In this document: piece by piece, positions 54,013 through 62,573 of the stretch | Layout: each line of letters starts with the position of its first letter | Position numbering within the stretch: the stretch's first letter is position 1 | The notes under the pieces: generated by a model | Seen by the model: the letters and a program-made list of their open reading frames with translations, nothing else | Databases searched by the model: none | What the model was told of the DNA's origin: nothing | Made by a program: the position numbers and the translations under genes | NCBI GenBank assembly: GCA_026314275.1 | Contig: CP111109.1 | Span: 2,418,001-2,482,000, forward strand | Length of the DNA stretch: 64,000 bases | Origin: JAGOEY01 sp017997515 | GTDB lineage: Bacteria; Pseudomonadota; Gammaproteobacteria; Burkholderiales; Burkholderiaceae_C | Direction: 5' to 3'

Positions 54013-54954
54013 TCAGTCGACACCCAACTCCTGCCCACGCGCAGCTGCCAGTGCGTCCTGCACCGCCGCAATCAGCCGCTCAGACACCAGCTTCACGATC
54101 GCGCCGGGTGGTTTGGTGGCATCCATCGCCACACTGATCTCCTGTGGTTCAGCGCCTTTGTCACGCACCGGGATAAAGACCAGTTGCCTGCTGGCCAGCT
54201 CCGGCGCCACGTCCAGCTCGGACGTGAACAGCACATGGGTGCCGCCCAGCGCCAGTTGTTTGACCAGCTGCAGTGAGTTGGTCTCGGTAAAACGGCGCGG
54301 CTCCTTGAACAGCCAGTTGTACTGCGCCTCCAGATAACGCCGGATCGTCAGCGCCTTGCTCTGCAACGCCACCGGGTAGGCCGTGGCCTCCTGAAAACTC
54401 ACCGTCTCGCGCTGTGCCAGCGGGTGCCTGGGGGCCACCACACAACCCAGCGGCAGTGCACTCTTCCACAGCACCAGCAGCTCCCGGCGCGGCTTCAGGT
54501 TGAAGATCGCAGCCAGGTCGGCCTGGCCGGTCAGCAGCGCGGCCTCGGCGTCGTCGGGGGTGGCCAGCTCGATGGACAGGCTCACCAGCGGGTGCTGCGC
54601 GGCCAGGTCCCGCACCAGGGCGGGCATCACACTGGTGGCATGGCTGTCCATGGCCACCAGCGCCACATGGCCCTGGTGTACACCCTGGATGCGCCGGATC
54701 TCGGCGACCACCCCGCGCTCGTCCTGCCGCCAGCGGCGTGCCAGCGTGATGAGGGCGTCGCCCGAGGGTGTCAGCCGCATGCCGCGCGGCAGCCGCTCGA
54801 ACAGGGGTACACCCAGTTCTTCCTCCAGATGCAGGATCTGCCGGTTGATGGCCGACGCCGCCACGTGTAACTCGCGCGCGGCCTTCTGGATGGAGCCCGA
54901 GCGCGCCACCTGGTCGGCGTAGCGCAGTCCGGCGGGAACAAGTGAATGGCGCAT
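54013..54954 (-). CDS. LysR-family transcriptional regulator
   Basis: The 313-residue protein has an N-terminal LysR helix-turn-helix (SGSIQKAARELHVAASAINRQI, LEEELGVPLFERLPRGMRLT) and a two-lobed effector domain. It is divergent from the uraD-like gene with 103 bases between them, so it probably controls uraD and the Bug gene. Replacement of the usual SQPAVS helix by VAASAINRQ is typical of a LysR subgroup paired with Bug transporters. Confidence 0.88.
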   Translation of the reverse strand: MRHSLVPAGLRYADQVARSGSIQKAARELHVAASAINRQILHLEEELGVPLFERLPRGMRLTPSGDALITLARRWRQDERGVVAEIRRIQGVHQGHVALVAMDSHATSVMPALVRDLAAQHPLVSLSIELATPDDAEAALLTGQADLAAIFNLKPRRELLVLWKSALPLGCVVAPRHPLAQRETVSFQEATAYPVALQSKALTIRRYLEAQYNWLFKEPRRFTETNSLQLVKQLALGGTHVLFTSELDVAPELASRQLVFIPVRDKGAEPQEISVAMDATKPPGAIVKLVSERLIAAVQDALAAARGQELGVD

Positions 54955-55057
54955 GGTGGCGTGGGGAAGGGTTGAGACAAAGTGTACTGATTTTGCGTAT
55001 GCAGCAATGCAAAAACGGTGATGGACGGCAATGATTTGCGTGCCTACGATCCATTCC

Positions 55058-55615
55058 ATGACCACACGATCCAGCCTTGAATACCTCAACACCTGCCCGC
55101 CCGAGGCCTTCTGCGCCGCACTGGCCGACATTTGGGAACACGCCCCTTGGGTGGCGCAAGGCGTGGTTGGCCAGCGCCCTTTTGCGACGGTCGATGCGTT
55201 ACACACCGCCATGGTGGATGTGGTGGCAGCTCTGGACGAGCCCGCACGCGTCGCCTTCTACGCCGGGCACCCGGAGCTGGCCGGTGAAGACGCCCGCCGG
55301 GGCACGATGACCGATGCGTCCGTGGCGGAGCAGGGCACGCTGGCGCTGGCGCAGCTGGATTCAGACGAGGCCACGCGCTGGAATGCGCTCAACCAGGCCT
55401 ACCGTGCGCGTTTTGGTTTCCCCTTCATCCTGTGTATCCGCCGCCACACGCGGGCGTCCGCCCTGCAGGCCTTCGCGCAGCGCCTGCAGCACGACCGCAG
55501 CACCGAGCTGGCCACCACCCTGGGCGAAATCGCCGCCATCACCCGCCTGCGGCTGGATCACTTGTTGCTTGGTGCTTCCCACACGGCCAGCCATCGCGCC
55601 CCCATTTCTTCCTGA
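55058..55615 (+). CDS. uraD: OHCU decarboxylase-like protein (uric acid pathway)
   Basis: The 185-residue protein has the UraD fold signature: NTCPPEAFCAALADIWEHAPWVA, GHPELAG around the catalytic His, and FGFPFILCIRRHT. UraD converts the OHCU intermediate of urate breakdown to S-allantoin. ATG at 55058 is preferred over 55031. No uricase or HIU hydrolase gene is close by; instead a Bug binding protein follows after 33 bases. Confidence 0.87.
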   Translation: MTTRSSLEYLNTCPPEAFCAALADIWEHAPWVAQGVVGQRPFATVDALHTAMVDVVAALDEPARVAFYAGHPELAGEDARRGTMTDASVAEQGTLALAQLDSDEATRWNALNQAYRARFGFPFILCIRRHTRASALQAFAQRLQHDRSTELATTLGEIAAITRLRLDHLLLGASHTASHRAPISS

Positions 55616-55648
55616 CCTTCCTTCTTGACCCACCCACCGGAGTTATCC

Positions 55649-56629
55649 ATGAACACACATCGCAGAATTTCCCTCCTAGCCTGCACCCTGGGCCTGCTGG
55701 CCGCAGCCATGCCCGCCAGCGCCCAGAGCACCTACCCCGACCATCCGGTGAAGCTGCTGGTGGCGCTGCCTGCGGGCGGTGGCGTGGACATCATTGCGCG
55801 CCTGGTCGGCCAGAAGCTGGCTGCCGCCACGGGCCAGCCCTTTGTGGTGGACAACCGGGCCGGCGCCTCGGGCCGCATCGGCCTGCCCGTGGTGGCCAAG
55901 GCGGCGCCGGACGGCTACACCCTTATGGCCTCGCCTGCCTCGTTCCTGACCACCAACAAGAGCATCTTCAAAGAGTTGCCCTACGACCCGCAGGCTGACT
56001 TTGCCCCCATCACGAAGCTGGCCAACCAGTCGATGGTGCTGGTGGTCAGGGACAAACAGAAGTTCGCCAGCGCGGGTGCGCTGCTGGCCGCCGCCAAGGC
56101 CAAGCCCGGCGCACTGAACTACGCCAGCTCGGGCGACGGTAGCCCGCAGCACCTGGCTGCGCTGATGTTCGAGACGCGGGCGGGCGTGAAGATGACCCAT
56201 GTGCCCTACAAAGGTGGCGCACTGGCCATCACCGACCTACTGGGCGGCAATGTGGACCTGCTGTTTGCGCCCCTGCCCGAAGCGCTGCCCTACCTCAAGT
56301 CCGGCAAACTCACCGCGCTGGCGCTGATGAGCGACAAACGCTCGTCGCTGATCACCGACGTGCCCACCATGCGTGAAGCTGGTATCCCGAACATGGTGAT
56401 GCAGACTTGGATCGGCCTGCTGGCACCAGCGGGCACCCCACGCCCCTTGGTGAACCAGCTCAACCGCCAGGTGCACGCCATCCTGCAAAGCGAGGACGTG
56501 AGCAAACAGCTGTACGAGATTGGTATGGAAGTGGCACCCACCACCCCCGAGCAGTTCCAGCAGACCATCGCCCAGGAGATTGCGCTGCATGCCGAGCTGG
56601 TGAAGGCTTCAGGGCTCGTGCCGCAATAA
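55649..56629 (+). CDS. Bug/TctC-family tripartite tricarboxylate transporter substrate-binding protein
   Basis: The 326-residue periplasmic protein has a signal peptide ending near PASAQ, then YPDHPVKLLVALPAGGGVD, QPFVVDNRAGASGR and HVPYKGG. It follows uraD by 33 bases, with CGGAG before its ATG, and probably shares its transcript. A purine-derived or ureide acid would be a sensible ligand, but this is inferred only from uraD. Membrane partners are absent. Confidence 0.9.
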   Translation: MNTHRRISLLACTLGLLAAAMPASAQSTYPDHPVKLLVALPAGGGVDIIARLVGQKLAAATGQPFVVDNRAGASGRIGLPVVAKAAPDGYTLMASPASFLTTNKSIFKELPYDPQADFAPITKLANQSMVLVVRDKQKFASAGALLAAAKAKPGALNYASSGDGSPQHLAALMFETRAGVKMTHVPYKGGALAITDLLGGNVDLLFAPLPEALPYLKSGKLTALALMSDKRSSLITDVPTMREAGIPNMVMQTWIGLLAPAGTPRPLVNQLNRQVHAILQSEDVSKQLYEIGMEVAPTTPEQFQQTIAQEIALHAELVKASGLVPQ

Positions 56630-56669
56630 GGGCTTGCACAGGGTTTGAAGCCCGTTTGGACAACAAAAA

Positions 56670-56692
56670 AACCGCCCGAAGGCGGTTTTTTG
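56670..56692. terminator. Bidirectional Rho-independent terminator
   Basis: ACCGCC and GGCGGT close a CGAA tetraloop, flanked by an A run on the left and a T run on the right. It can end transcription of the Bug gene and, on the other strand, of rpsT. Confidence 0.93.
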
Positions 56693-56762
56693 CTTTGCTG
56701 GCAGCGCACCCTGCAAAACGGCGGACTGGAGACCAGTCCGGGCGATTTGCTTAAACGGTGGT

Positions 56763-57068
56763 TTAAGCGGCGGGGGCGGCGAGGGCCAGGGCCTTCACGC
56801 GGGCAGCCAGGCGGCTCTTGTCGCGGGCAGCCTTGTTCTTGTGGAAGATGCCCTTGTCGGCAACGGTGTCCACCACTTTTTGGGCGCGGGCGAAAGCTTC
56901 AGCAGCCTTGGTCTTGTCACCAGCTGCACATGCCTTTTCGACATTCTTCACAGCGGTGCGGTATTTGGAACGCAGCGAGGTGTTCGCGGCGTTGATCTTG
57001 ACGTCCTGGCGGACGCGCTTGCGGCCCGACGCGAGGCGCGGGTTCTTCTTTTTGGGTTTGGTAGCCAT
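56763..57068 (-). CDS. rpsT: 30S ribosomal protein S20
   Basis: The 101-residue basic protein opens MATKPKKKNPRLASGRKRVRQ and has the S20 core NTSLRSKYRTAVKNVEKA and GIFHKNKAARDKSRLAARV. It binds 16S rRNA and helps start 30S assembly. A long A/G-rich leader and a near-consensus promoter lie upstream. Confidence 0.96.
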   Translation of the reverse strand: MATKPKKKNPRLASGRKRVRQDVKINAANTSLRSKYRTAVKNVEKACAAGDKTKAAEAFARAQKVVDTVADKGIFHKNKAARDKSRLAARVKALALAAPAA

Positions 57069-57113
57069 GTTTGTATATTCCTTGTGTCTGAGGATGTTGC
57101 AGCAAAGCCTTCA

Positions 57114-57142
57114 ATTATATGCGCGACAAGCCAGTAAGCCAA
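57114..57142 (-). promoter_or_regulatory. Sigma-70 promoter of rpsT
   Basis: On the minus strand TTGGCT and TATAAT are separated by exactly 17 bases, 46 bases before the rpsT ATG. The -10 element is perfect. Confidence 0.8.
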
Positions 57143-57214
57143 ATCCACCGTGAAATCAAAGCAGGCGGCGGTCAAAAAGCGCACCACAGCCTGCTGCGCA
57201 GGCGGCGGTGCGCT

Positions 57215-57315
57215 CGTCCAGCAGACACCGCGGATCTGGCTCAGCCAGTCCGCCAGTGTCGCCCCCTGCAAGGGGGAAGGAGTAGCGGAACGCAGTCCGC
57301 GAAGCCTGGGGGTGT
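57215..57315 (-). repeat. Dispersed double-hairpin repeat, family 1, copy G
   Basis: In reverse orientation: CCAGCAGACACCGCGGATC, TGGCTCAGCCAGTCCGCCAG, GCCCCCTGCAAGGGGGAAGG and GCGAAGCCTGGGGGTGTGC. It ends 17 bases before the murJ start and may lie within its leader. Confidence 0.84.
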
Positions 57316-57332
57316 GCCGCTACACTCCCGCC

Positions 57333-58898
57333 GTGTCTCTTTTTAAGTCCGCCTCCACCGTCTCCCTGCTGACCCTGGCCTCGCGCATTACCGGGCTGGT
57401 GCGTGAGCTGCTGATGGCGTCGGTGTTTGGCGTCAGTGCGCTGACGGACGCTTTTAACGTCGCGTTCCGTATCCCCAATTTGTTCCGCCGCGTGCTGGGT
57501 GAAGGCGCTTTTAGCCAAGCTTTTGTGCCAGTGCTGGCCGCCACCCGCGCGTCGGACGGTGACGACGGCGCCAAGGTGCTGATCAACCACGTCGCCACGC
57601 TGCTGGCGTGGACGCTGGTGCTGCTGTGTACCGCCGGTGTGATTGGCGCGCCCCTCATGGTCTGGGCCATGGCCAGCGGGCTGCGGCAGACGCCCGAGGG
57701 GTTTGACGCCGCCGTGGTCATGACACGCATCATGTTCCCCTATATCGGCTTTATGTCGCTGGTGGCGCTGGCCGGCGGCATTCTTAATACATGGAAGAAG
57801 TTTGCCGTGCCGGCCGCGTCGCCGGTGCTGCTGAATGTGTCGCTGATCGCGTCCATCATCTGGGGGGCGCCGTGGTTTGCACGCCAAGGCATCGAGCCCA
57901 TCTACGCACAGTGTGTGGGGGTGATGGTCGGTGGCCTGCTGCAGTTGGGCATCCAGATTCCCGCGCTGCGCCGACTGGGCCTGATGCCCCGTCTCGGCGT
58001 GCGCTGGGCCGCCATACGTGCGGCCTGGGCCGACCCGACCACACGCAAGGTGGCGAAACTGATGTTGCCCGCGCTGCTGGGCGTGAGCGTGGCGCAGATT
58101 TCGCTGCTGATCAACACCCAGATTGCCTCGCACCTCACCACCGGCAGTGTGAGCTGGATCACCTACGCCGACCGCCTGATGGAGTTGCCCACCGCCTTGC
58201 TGGGTGTGGCGCTGGGGGTGGTGCTGATGCCGCAGCTGGCGGGGGCCCGCGCCAAGCAGGACGATGACCGGTATTCGGCCCTGCTCGACTGGGGCTTGCG
58301 CCTGGTGGTGGTGTTCTCGGTGCCGTGTATGGTGGCGCTGCTGGTGTTTGCCAAGCCGCTGGTGGCTGTGCTGTACCACTACGGCGCGTTCAGTGTGCTC
58401 GACGTACAGCGCACCACGCTGGCCCTGACGGGTTACGGCGTGGGCATCGTGGGCATCGTGGCCATCAAGATCCTGGCCCCCGGCTTTTACGCCAAACACG
58501 ACATGCGCACCCCCATGCTGATCGCCGTGGCGGTGCTGGTGCTGACGCAGGTGCTCAACTTCTTCCTGGTGCCGGTGCTGCAGCATGCGGCGCTGACCTT
58601 GTCGATTGGCATCGGCGCACTGGTCAACGCGCTGTGGCTGCTGGTGGGCCTGCTGCGCCGGGGCAGCTACAAACCGCTGCCGCGCTGGGGCCTGTTTGCG
58701 CTGCAGGTGCTGGCGGCCAGCGCACTGCTGGCGGTGTTTTTGCTGTGGGCTGCATCGTCGTTCGACTGGACCGGCCTGCAGGCCATGGCTTTGAAGCGTA
58801 TTGGGCTGATGGCGCTTATCCTGTGTGCGTCTGCAGCTATTTATTTTGTAGCGTTGTGGGCCGCCGGGCTGAAGCTGCGCCAATTGCTGCGCCGCTGA
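57333..58898 (+). CDS. murJ: Lipid II flippase MurJ
   Basis: The 521-residue inner-membrane protein has about 14 transmembrane segments of the MOP superfamily. The MurJ opening is LLTLASRITGLVRELLMAS and FNVAFRIPNLFRRVLGEGAFSQ is near. It flips lipid II for peptidoglycan synthesis. A GTG start (VSLFKSAST) at 57333 is proposed; the upstream in-frame codons lie in repeat copy G. A family 2 repeat copy sits in its last transmembrane region (codons about 486-507). Confidence 0.92.
   Translation: MSLFKSASTVSLLTLASRITGLVRELLMASVFGVSALTDAFNVAFRIPNLFRRVLGEGAFSQAFVPVLAATRASDGDDGAKVLINHVATLLAWTLVLLCTAGVIGAPLMVWAMASGLRQTPEGFDAAVVMTRIMFPYIGFMSLVALAGGILNTWKKFAVPAASPVLLNVSLIASIIWGAPWFARQGIEPIYAQCVGVMVGGLLQLGIQIPALRRLGLMPRLGVRWAAIRAAWADPTTRKVAKLMLPALLGVSVAQISLLINTQIASHLTTGSVSWITYADRLMELPTALLGVALGVVLMPQLAGARAKQDDDRYSALLDWGLRLVVVFSVPCMVALLVFAKPLVAVLYHYGAFSVLDVQRTTLALTGYGVGIVGIVAIKILAPGFYAKHDMRTPMLIAVAVLVLTQVLNFFLVPVLQHAALTLSIGIGALVNALWLLVGLLRRGSYKPLPRWGLFALQVLAASALLAVFLLWAASSFDWTGLQAMALKRIGLMALILCASAAIYFVALWAAGLKLRQLLRR
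58789..58853 (-). repeat. TGCTAT/GCGC dispersed repeat, family 2, copy 10, inside murJ
   Basis: Read on the minus strand: GCTACAAAATAAATAGCTGC, then GACGC, a spacer, AAGCGCCATCAGCCCAAT and a terminal CAAA. The left half matches closely; the right half is diverged. It lies in frame, with no stop codon, in the murJ coding region. Confidence 0.6.
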
Positions 58899-58959
58899 TG
58901 CCGCGCGGTGCGCCGGGCCATGGATGTGCTGGCATCCCTTTTGCGGTAAAAATATTCCC

Positions 58960-59823
58960 ATGGACCTGAGCTTTCACGCACCCACGCCTCTGCAGTACTT
59001 TGCGTCGCTGGTGCAGAGTGATGAACACTTTCCGCTGCTGGAGGCCGTGGCCAGCCTTGCGCAGGACGAATACCCCGAGCTCGACGTGGAGCAGGTGCTG
59101 GGCGACGTGGACCAGTTGCTCGCCCGCCTGCAGCGCCGCCTGCCGGCCGACGCGGGCCCGCTGCAGCGGCTGCGGCTGCTGAACCAGTTTTTCTTTGTGG
59201 ACCTGGGTTTTGGCGGCAACGTCAACGACTACTACGACCCCGACAACAGCTACCTGCAGGCCGTGCTGCGCACCCGCCGGGGCATCCCCATCTCGCTGGC
59301 CGTGCTGTGGATGGAGCTGGCGCAGGGGCTGCGGCTGAAGGCGCACGGCGTGGGGTTTCCGGGGCACTTCATGGTGAAGGTGCAGTTGCCCAAGGGCCAG
59401 GTGGTGATCGACCCGTTCACCGGCCATTCGCTGTCGCGCGAGGCGCTGTCGGAGCGGCTGGAGCCGTTCCAGCCGCGCCAGCTGCATGGTGCGCTGGCCG
59501 ACGACGCTGACGTGCCGCTGGGGCTGTACCTGCAGACCGCCGCACCCCGCGACATCGTGGCGCGGATGCTGCGTAACCTCAAGGAAATCCACCGTTCCCA
59601 GCAAGACTGGGGGCGGCTGATTGCGGTGCAAGACCGCCTCATCGTGCTGCTGCCCGAGGCCTGGGCCGAGTACCGTGACCGCGGCCAGGCCTATGCCACA
59701 CAAGGCCACACTGCACAGGCGTTGACCGACCTGGAAACCTACCTGCACCATGCCGCCTTTGAGGCCCTGGACATTGGCACCATTGCCGACCAGGTAGACG
59801 CCTTGCGGCGCAAGGGCGACTGA
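58960..59823 (+). CDS. SirB1-family protein with transglutaminase-like and TPR regions
   Basis: The 287-residue protein has the SirB1 N-terminal domain (PLQRLRLLNQFFFVDLGFGGN, GIPISLAVLWMELAQ, GVGFPGHFMVK) and a C-terminal TPR-like helical part. The family is found next to murJ or prfA/prmC in many proteobacteria; its biochemical role is unknown. The start MDLSFHAP follows murJ by 61 bases. Confidence 0.87.
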   Translation: MDLSFHAPTPLQYFASLVQSDEHFPLLEAVASLAQDEYPELDVEQVLGDVDQLLARLQRRLPADAGPLQRLRLLNQFFFVDLGFGGNVNDYYDPDNSYLQAVLRTRRGIPISLAVLWMELAQGLRLKAHGVGFPGHFMVKVQLPKGQVVIDPFTGHSLSREALSERLEPFQPRQLHGALADDADVPLGLYLQTAAPRDIVARMLRNLKEIHRSQQDWGRLIAVQDRLIVLLPEAWAEYRDRGQAYATQGHTAQALTDLETYLHHAAFEALDIGTIADQVDALRRKGD

Positions 59824-59875
59824 AAAGCCCGGGCCCGGATCCGTGCCGGGATGGGCTGAGATCGTAAATACGTTC

Positions 59876-60184
59876 TTATCGCTGCTCAGGCGGCAAACCG
59901 TGCAGTTGCTGCACCAGCGCGGCGTGGGCAACCGGGTCCACCGGGCGGTGGCGCACCTGGGTGCTGGCCGGGTCGTTGCCCAGGAAGTTGCCCCCTTTGC
60001 GGTCGTGCGCCGGGCGAATCGGCCGCGCGCAAAAACCGCCGCCGCAGTTGGGGCAGACGTTGTGTAACACCGTGTCCACGCAGTGGGCGCAGAAAGTGCA
60101 TTCGAAGCTGCAGATACGTGCCTCCAGCGACGCGGGGGGCAGGGCGGTGTTGCAGTGTTCACAACTGGGGCGGAGTTCGAGCAT
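59876..60184 (-). CDS. DUF1272 zinc-ribbon protein
   Basis: The 102-residue protein opens MLELRPSCEHCNTALPP and carries further pairs CSFECTFCAHC and CPNCGGGF, four or more metal-binding cysteine pairs as in DUF1272. A disordered tail follows. It converges with the SirB1 gene. Function is unknown. Confidence 0.87.
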   Translation of the reverse strand: MLELRPSCEHCNTALPPASLEARICSFECTFCAHCVDTVLHNVCPNCGGGFCARPIRPAHDRKGGNFLGNDPASTQVRHRPVDPVAHAALVQQLHGLPPEQR

Positions 60185-60357
60185 CGAGAAGTCCTGAAAG
60201 TGTTCAATAAGAGGCAGCGAAAAACGTGCCTGCGCTGGCCGTGGTGTGGCGTGATTGTCAGCTAAATCATGACGAAAATGGTCTCTGGCGCCCCACTGGT
60301 ATGCGCAAGCTGCTATCAAAAAGTGAATGTCCTGCTGTCCTACAGGGCAAGCTGCTA

Positions 60358-60458
60358 ATTCCATTTCCCAATCATTCGTGTCTAGGCGCGAAGCCGCAGA
60401 CAGTGCTGTAGCACGGCAAGGCGAAGCAACAACGACACGGGTGATTTAGAAATGGAAT
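60358..60458. mobile_element. MITE-like 101-bp inverted-repeat element
   Basis: Terminal inverted repeats of 25 bases (ATTCCATTTC... and ...GAAATGGAAT; 20 of 25 positions pair) flank a central imperfect hairpin around GTGCTGTAGCAC with GCGAAGCC/GGCGAAGC arms. No coding capacity is present. It lies 13 bases before the esterase ATG, next to the integron. Confidence 0.6.
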
Positions 60459-60471
60459 AAGGTGCCAACCC

Positions 60472-61491
60472 ATGGCCCGTCGCTCCCTTTTTCTTCCGTC
60501 CCGTGCACTCCAGCGCGCCGTCAAACGCAATGTGAAGGCGCTCACCCAGGCCACGGTGGCCAGCGGCAAACGGGTGGCCGCACAGCAGCAAAAGCAGCTC
60601 AAAGAACAGCGCAAACCGCCGCCGGGCCAGGGCGACTGGATCGCCGGGCTGGCGCTGGGGCCGGGTGGTGCGCGGCGGTACCACCTGTACCGCCCGCCAG
60701 GCCTGGTGCTGGCGCGGGGTGAAACGCTGCCACTGCTGGTGATGCTGCACGGCTGCGGCCAGACCGGGCGCGACTTTGCCGCCAGCACCCGCATGGACCG
60801 GCTTGCCGCCAGCGGGCGGTTTCTGGTGCTCTACCCCGAGCAGGACCGCATCGCCAACCTGCAGGGTTGCTGGAACTGGTTTGCGCGGCGCAACGGCAAA
60901 GCCGAGGCCGAGGCCGCCACGTTGGTGGCCATGGTGGACCAGGTGCTGCAGCTGTACCCGGCCGACCACACCCGCGTGGCGCTGGCCGGCCTGTCCGCCG
61001 GTGCCGGCATGGCGGCACTGCTTGCCACTGAATACCCGGCACGCTGGTCGGCCGTGGCTATGCACTCGGGCGTGGCACCGGGCGCGGCCCGCTCCACCGC
61101 CACCGCGCTGGCGGCCATGGTGGGCAAACGCCATGCCGACCTCGGCACGCCCGGCCCCCAGGGCCTGGCGCCGCTGCTGGTGCTGCAGGGCACGGTGGAC
61201 CGGGTGGTCGCCCCCGGCAATGGGGCCGATGCCGCCCAGGCCTGGGCCACGGCGCTGGGCGCCAAGGCCCGGCCGCCGCGGGTGCTGCAGCGCGGCGCGC
61301 GCTACCCCATGCGGGTGACTGACTTTGCCCTGCGTGGGCGCGTGTGGGTGCAGTTGTGCGAGATCGAAGGCCTGGGCCACGCCTGGAGCGGCGGCGCCCC
61401 ACGCCTGCCCTACAGCGACCCGAAAGGGCCGGATGCGTCGCGGCTCATCCTGGCGTTTGTGCAGAAGCAGTGGGCACGCGATGATGCATAG
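60472..61491 (+). CDS. PHB depolymerase-family alpha/beta-hydrolase esterase
   Basis: The 339-residue protein has the lipase-box serine in ALAGLSAGAGM and the oxyanion region VMLHGCGQTG, with a His in EGLGHAWSG near the C-terminus. It belongs to the PHB-depolymerase/feruloyl-type esterase family. No signal peptide is seen; the basic N-terminus (MARRSLFLPSRALQRAVKR) is unusual. The MITE-like element ends 13 bases before the ATG, so its ribosome-binding region is set by that element's edge (GGAATAAGG). Confidence 0.82.
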   Translation: MARRSLFLPSRALQRAVKRNVKALTQATVASGKRVAAQQQKQLKEQRKPPPGQGDWIAGLALGPGGARRYHLYRPPGLVLARGETLPLLVMLHGCGQTGRDFAASTRMDRLAASGRFLVLYPEQDRIANLQGCWNWFARRNGKAEAEAATLVAMVDQVLQLYPADHTRVALAGLSAGAGMAALLATEYPARWSAVAMHSGVAPGAARSTATALAAMVGKRHADLGTPGPQGLAPLLVLQGTVDRVVAPGNGADAAQAWATALGAKARPPRVLQRGARYPMRVTDFALRGRVWVQLCEIEGLGHAWSGGAPRLPYSDPKGPDASRLILAFVQKQWARDDA

Positions 61492-61544
61492 AATATGCCG
61501 ACAGCCCTTGCTGAGATGCGGTAAGTTGCTATCAAATTGATGAA

Positions 61545-62543
61545 TTAAAGTGGGCTGGCAGCGAGTGCATCCAGGGGGCTGGCAGTGCCACCAGATGCTG
61601 CCTTGATGACATGGGTGTAGACCATCGTGGTGCTTACGTCGCTGTGCCCCAGCAACTCCTGCACCGTCCGAATGTCCGTCCCCGATTGCAGCAAATGGGT
61701 GGCAAATGAATGGCGCAGGGTGTGCACACTCACCGGCTTGTGGATGCCTGCCAGATGGACTGCCTTCTTCATGGCACGTTGCAAGCGCTCCTCATACAGA
61801 TGGTGCCGCCGCTCCACGCCGCTGCGCGGGTCCACCGAAAGCGTGGGCGACGGGAATACCCAAAACCATCCCCAGCGCTGACCAACACCCGGGTACTTGG
61901 TTTCGAGTGCATGCGGTACTTCCACGCCAGGGCGCTGCGCTTGCCGGTCGTGTTCCCACTGCGCACGAGCCCAGCCGACTTGGGCGCGTAAGTCCGATAC
62001 CAGCGTGCGCGGCAGCATCACCACACGGTCTTTATTGCCCTTGGCCTGCCGCACCACAATCACCTGGCGATCGAAATCCAGATCCTTCACACGCAAGCGC
62101 AGTCCTTCCATCAGGCGCATGCCAGTGCCATACAGCAGCCGTGCGACCAATGCCGTGTCGGGTGGCAAAGCGGCCAGTAAAGCGGCGACCTCGGCCGTTG
62201 TCAGCACGGTAGGGATACGCTTGGGCGTGGAAGGTCGGTTGATGCCATCCAGCCAGGGTAAATCGACGCACAGCACTTCTCGGTAAAGAAATAGCAGTGC
62301 GCTCAGCGCTTGGTTGTGCGTGGATGCGGCCACGCGTCGTTCAGTGGCTAGCATGGTTAGAAATGCCTCCACCTCGGCAGCCCCCATCTCGCGTGGGTGC
62401 CGCATGCCGCTCCACTTGACGAAAACCCTGACCCACTGCACATAGGTCTGCTCGGTGCGCAGGCTATAGTGCTTGTAACGAATTCGCTCACGCACTTGAT
62501 CCAGCAAGCGCGTGGCACGTAAAGCAGGAGCGGCGGGTTTCAT
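61545..62543 (-). CDS. intI: Integron integrase, IntI1-like tyrosine recombinase
   Basis: The 332-residue recombinase has an SAM-like N-terminal domain (YSLRTEQTYVQWVRVFVKW). The catalytic set is Arg in GTGMRLMEGLRLR, His-x2-Arg in HTLRHSFATHLLQSG, His in LLGHSDVSTTM and Tyr in YTH. The IntI-specific extra segment is present (ETKYPGVGQRWGWFWVFP, VERRHHLYEERLQ), which phage and XerCD integrases lack. It recombines attI and attC to insert or excise cassettes. ATG at 62543 is chosen because MKPAAPALR aligns with IntI starts. It is divergent from the cassettes, the normal integron layout. Confidence 0.95.
   Translation of the reverse strand: MKPAAPALRATRLLDQVRERIRYKHYSLRTEQTYVQWVRVFVKWSGMRHPREMGAAEVEAFLTMLATERRVAASTHNQALSALLFLYREVLCVDLPWLDGINRPSTPKRIPTVLTTAEVAALLAALPPDTALVARLLYGTGMRLMEGLRLRVKDLDFDRQVIVVRQAKGNKDRVVMLPRTLVSDLRAQVGWARAQWEHDRQAQRPGVEVPHALETKYPGVGQRWGWFWVFPSPTLSVDPRSGVERRHHLYEERLQRAMKKAVHLAGIHKPVSVHTLRHSFATHLLQSGTDIRTVQELLGHSDVSTTMVYTHVIKAASGGTASPLDALAASPL
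62437..62465 (+). promoter_or_regulatory. Position equivalent to the class 1 integron Pc promoter, degenerate
   Basis: By alignment from memory to the intI1 coding region, TGCACA, 17 bases and CAGGCT stand where class 1 integrons have TTGACA-N17-TAAACT. Neither hexamer is a good promoter here, so Pc may be absent, weak or elsewhere. Confidence 0.45.
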
Positions 62544-62557
62544 GGTGCAATTTGGTA

Positions 62558-62573
62558 CTGTTTTTTTGTACAG
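62558..62573. promoter_or_regulatory. LexA box of the integrase promoter
   Basis: CTGT-N8-ACAG, the SOS box consensus, lies 15 bases upstream of the intI ATG. The same CTGTTTTTTTGTACAG core occurs upstream of class 1 intI1, where LexA controls integrase expression. Confidence 0.85.

Noticed and set aside
60304..60357. TGCTATCAAAAAGTGA before the MITE-like element as a family 2 copy
   Set aside because: Only the left arm is recognisable and the rest does not fit the consensus.
61527..61556. TTGCTATCAAATTGATG near the integrase 3' end as a family 2 copy
   Set aside because: It lacks the GCGC boxes and the TAGAGGC segment; at best a fragment.
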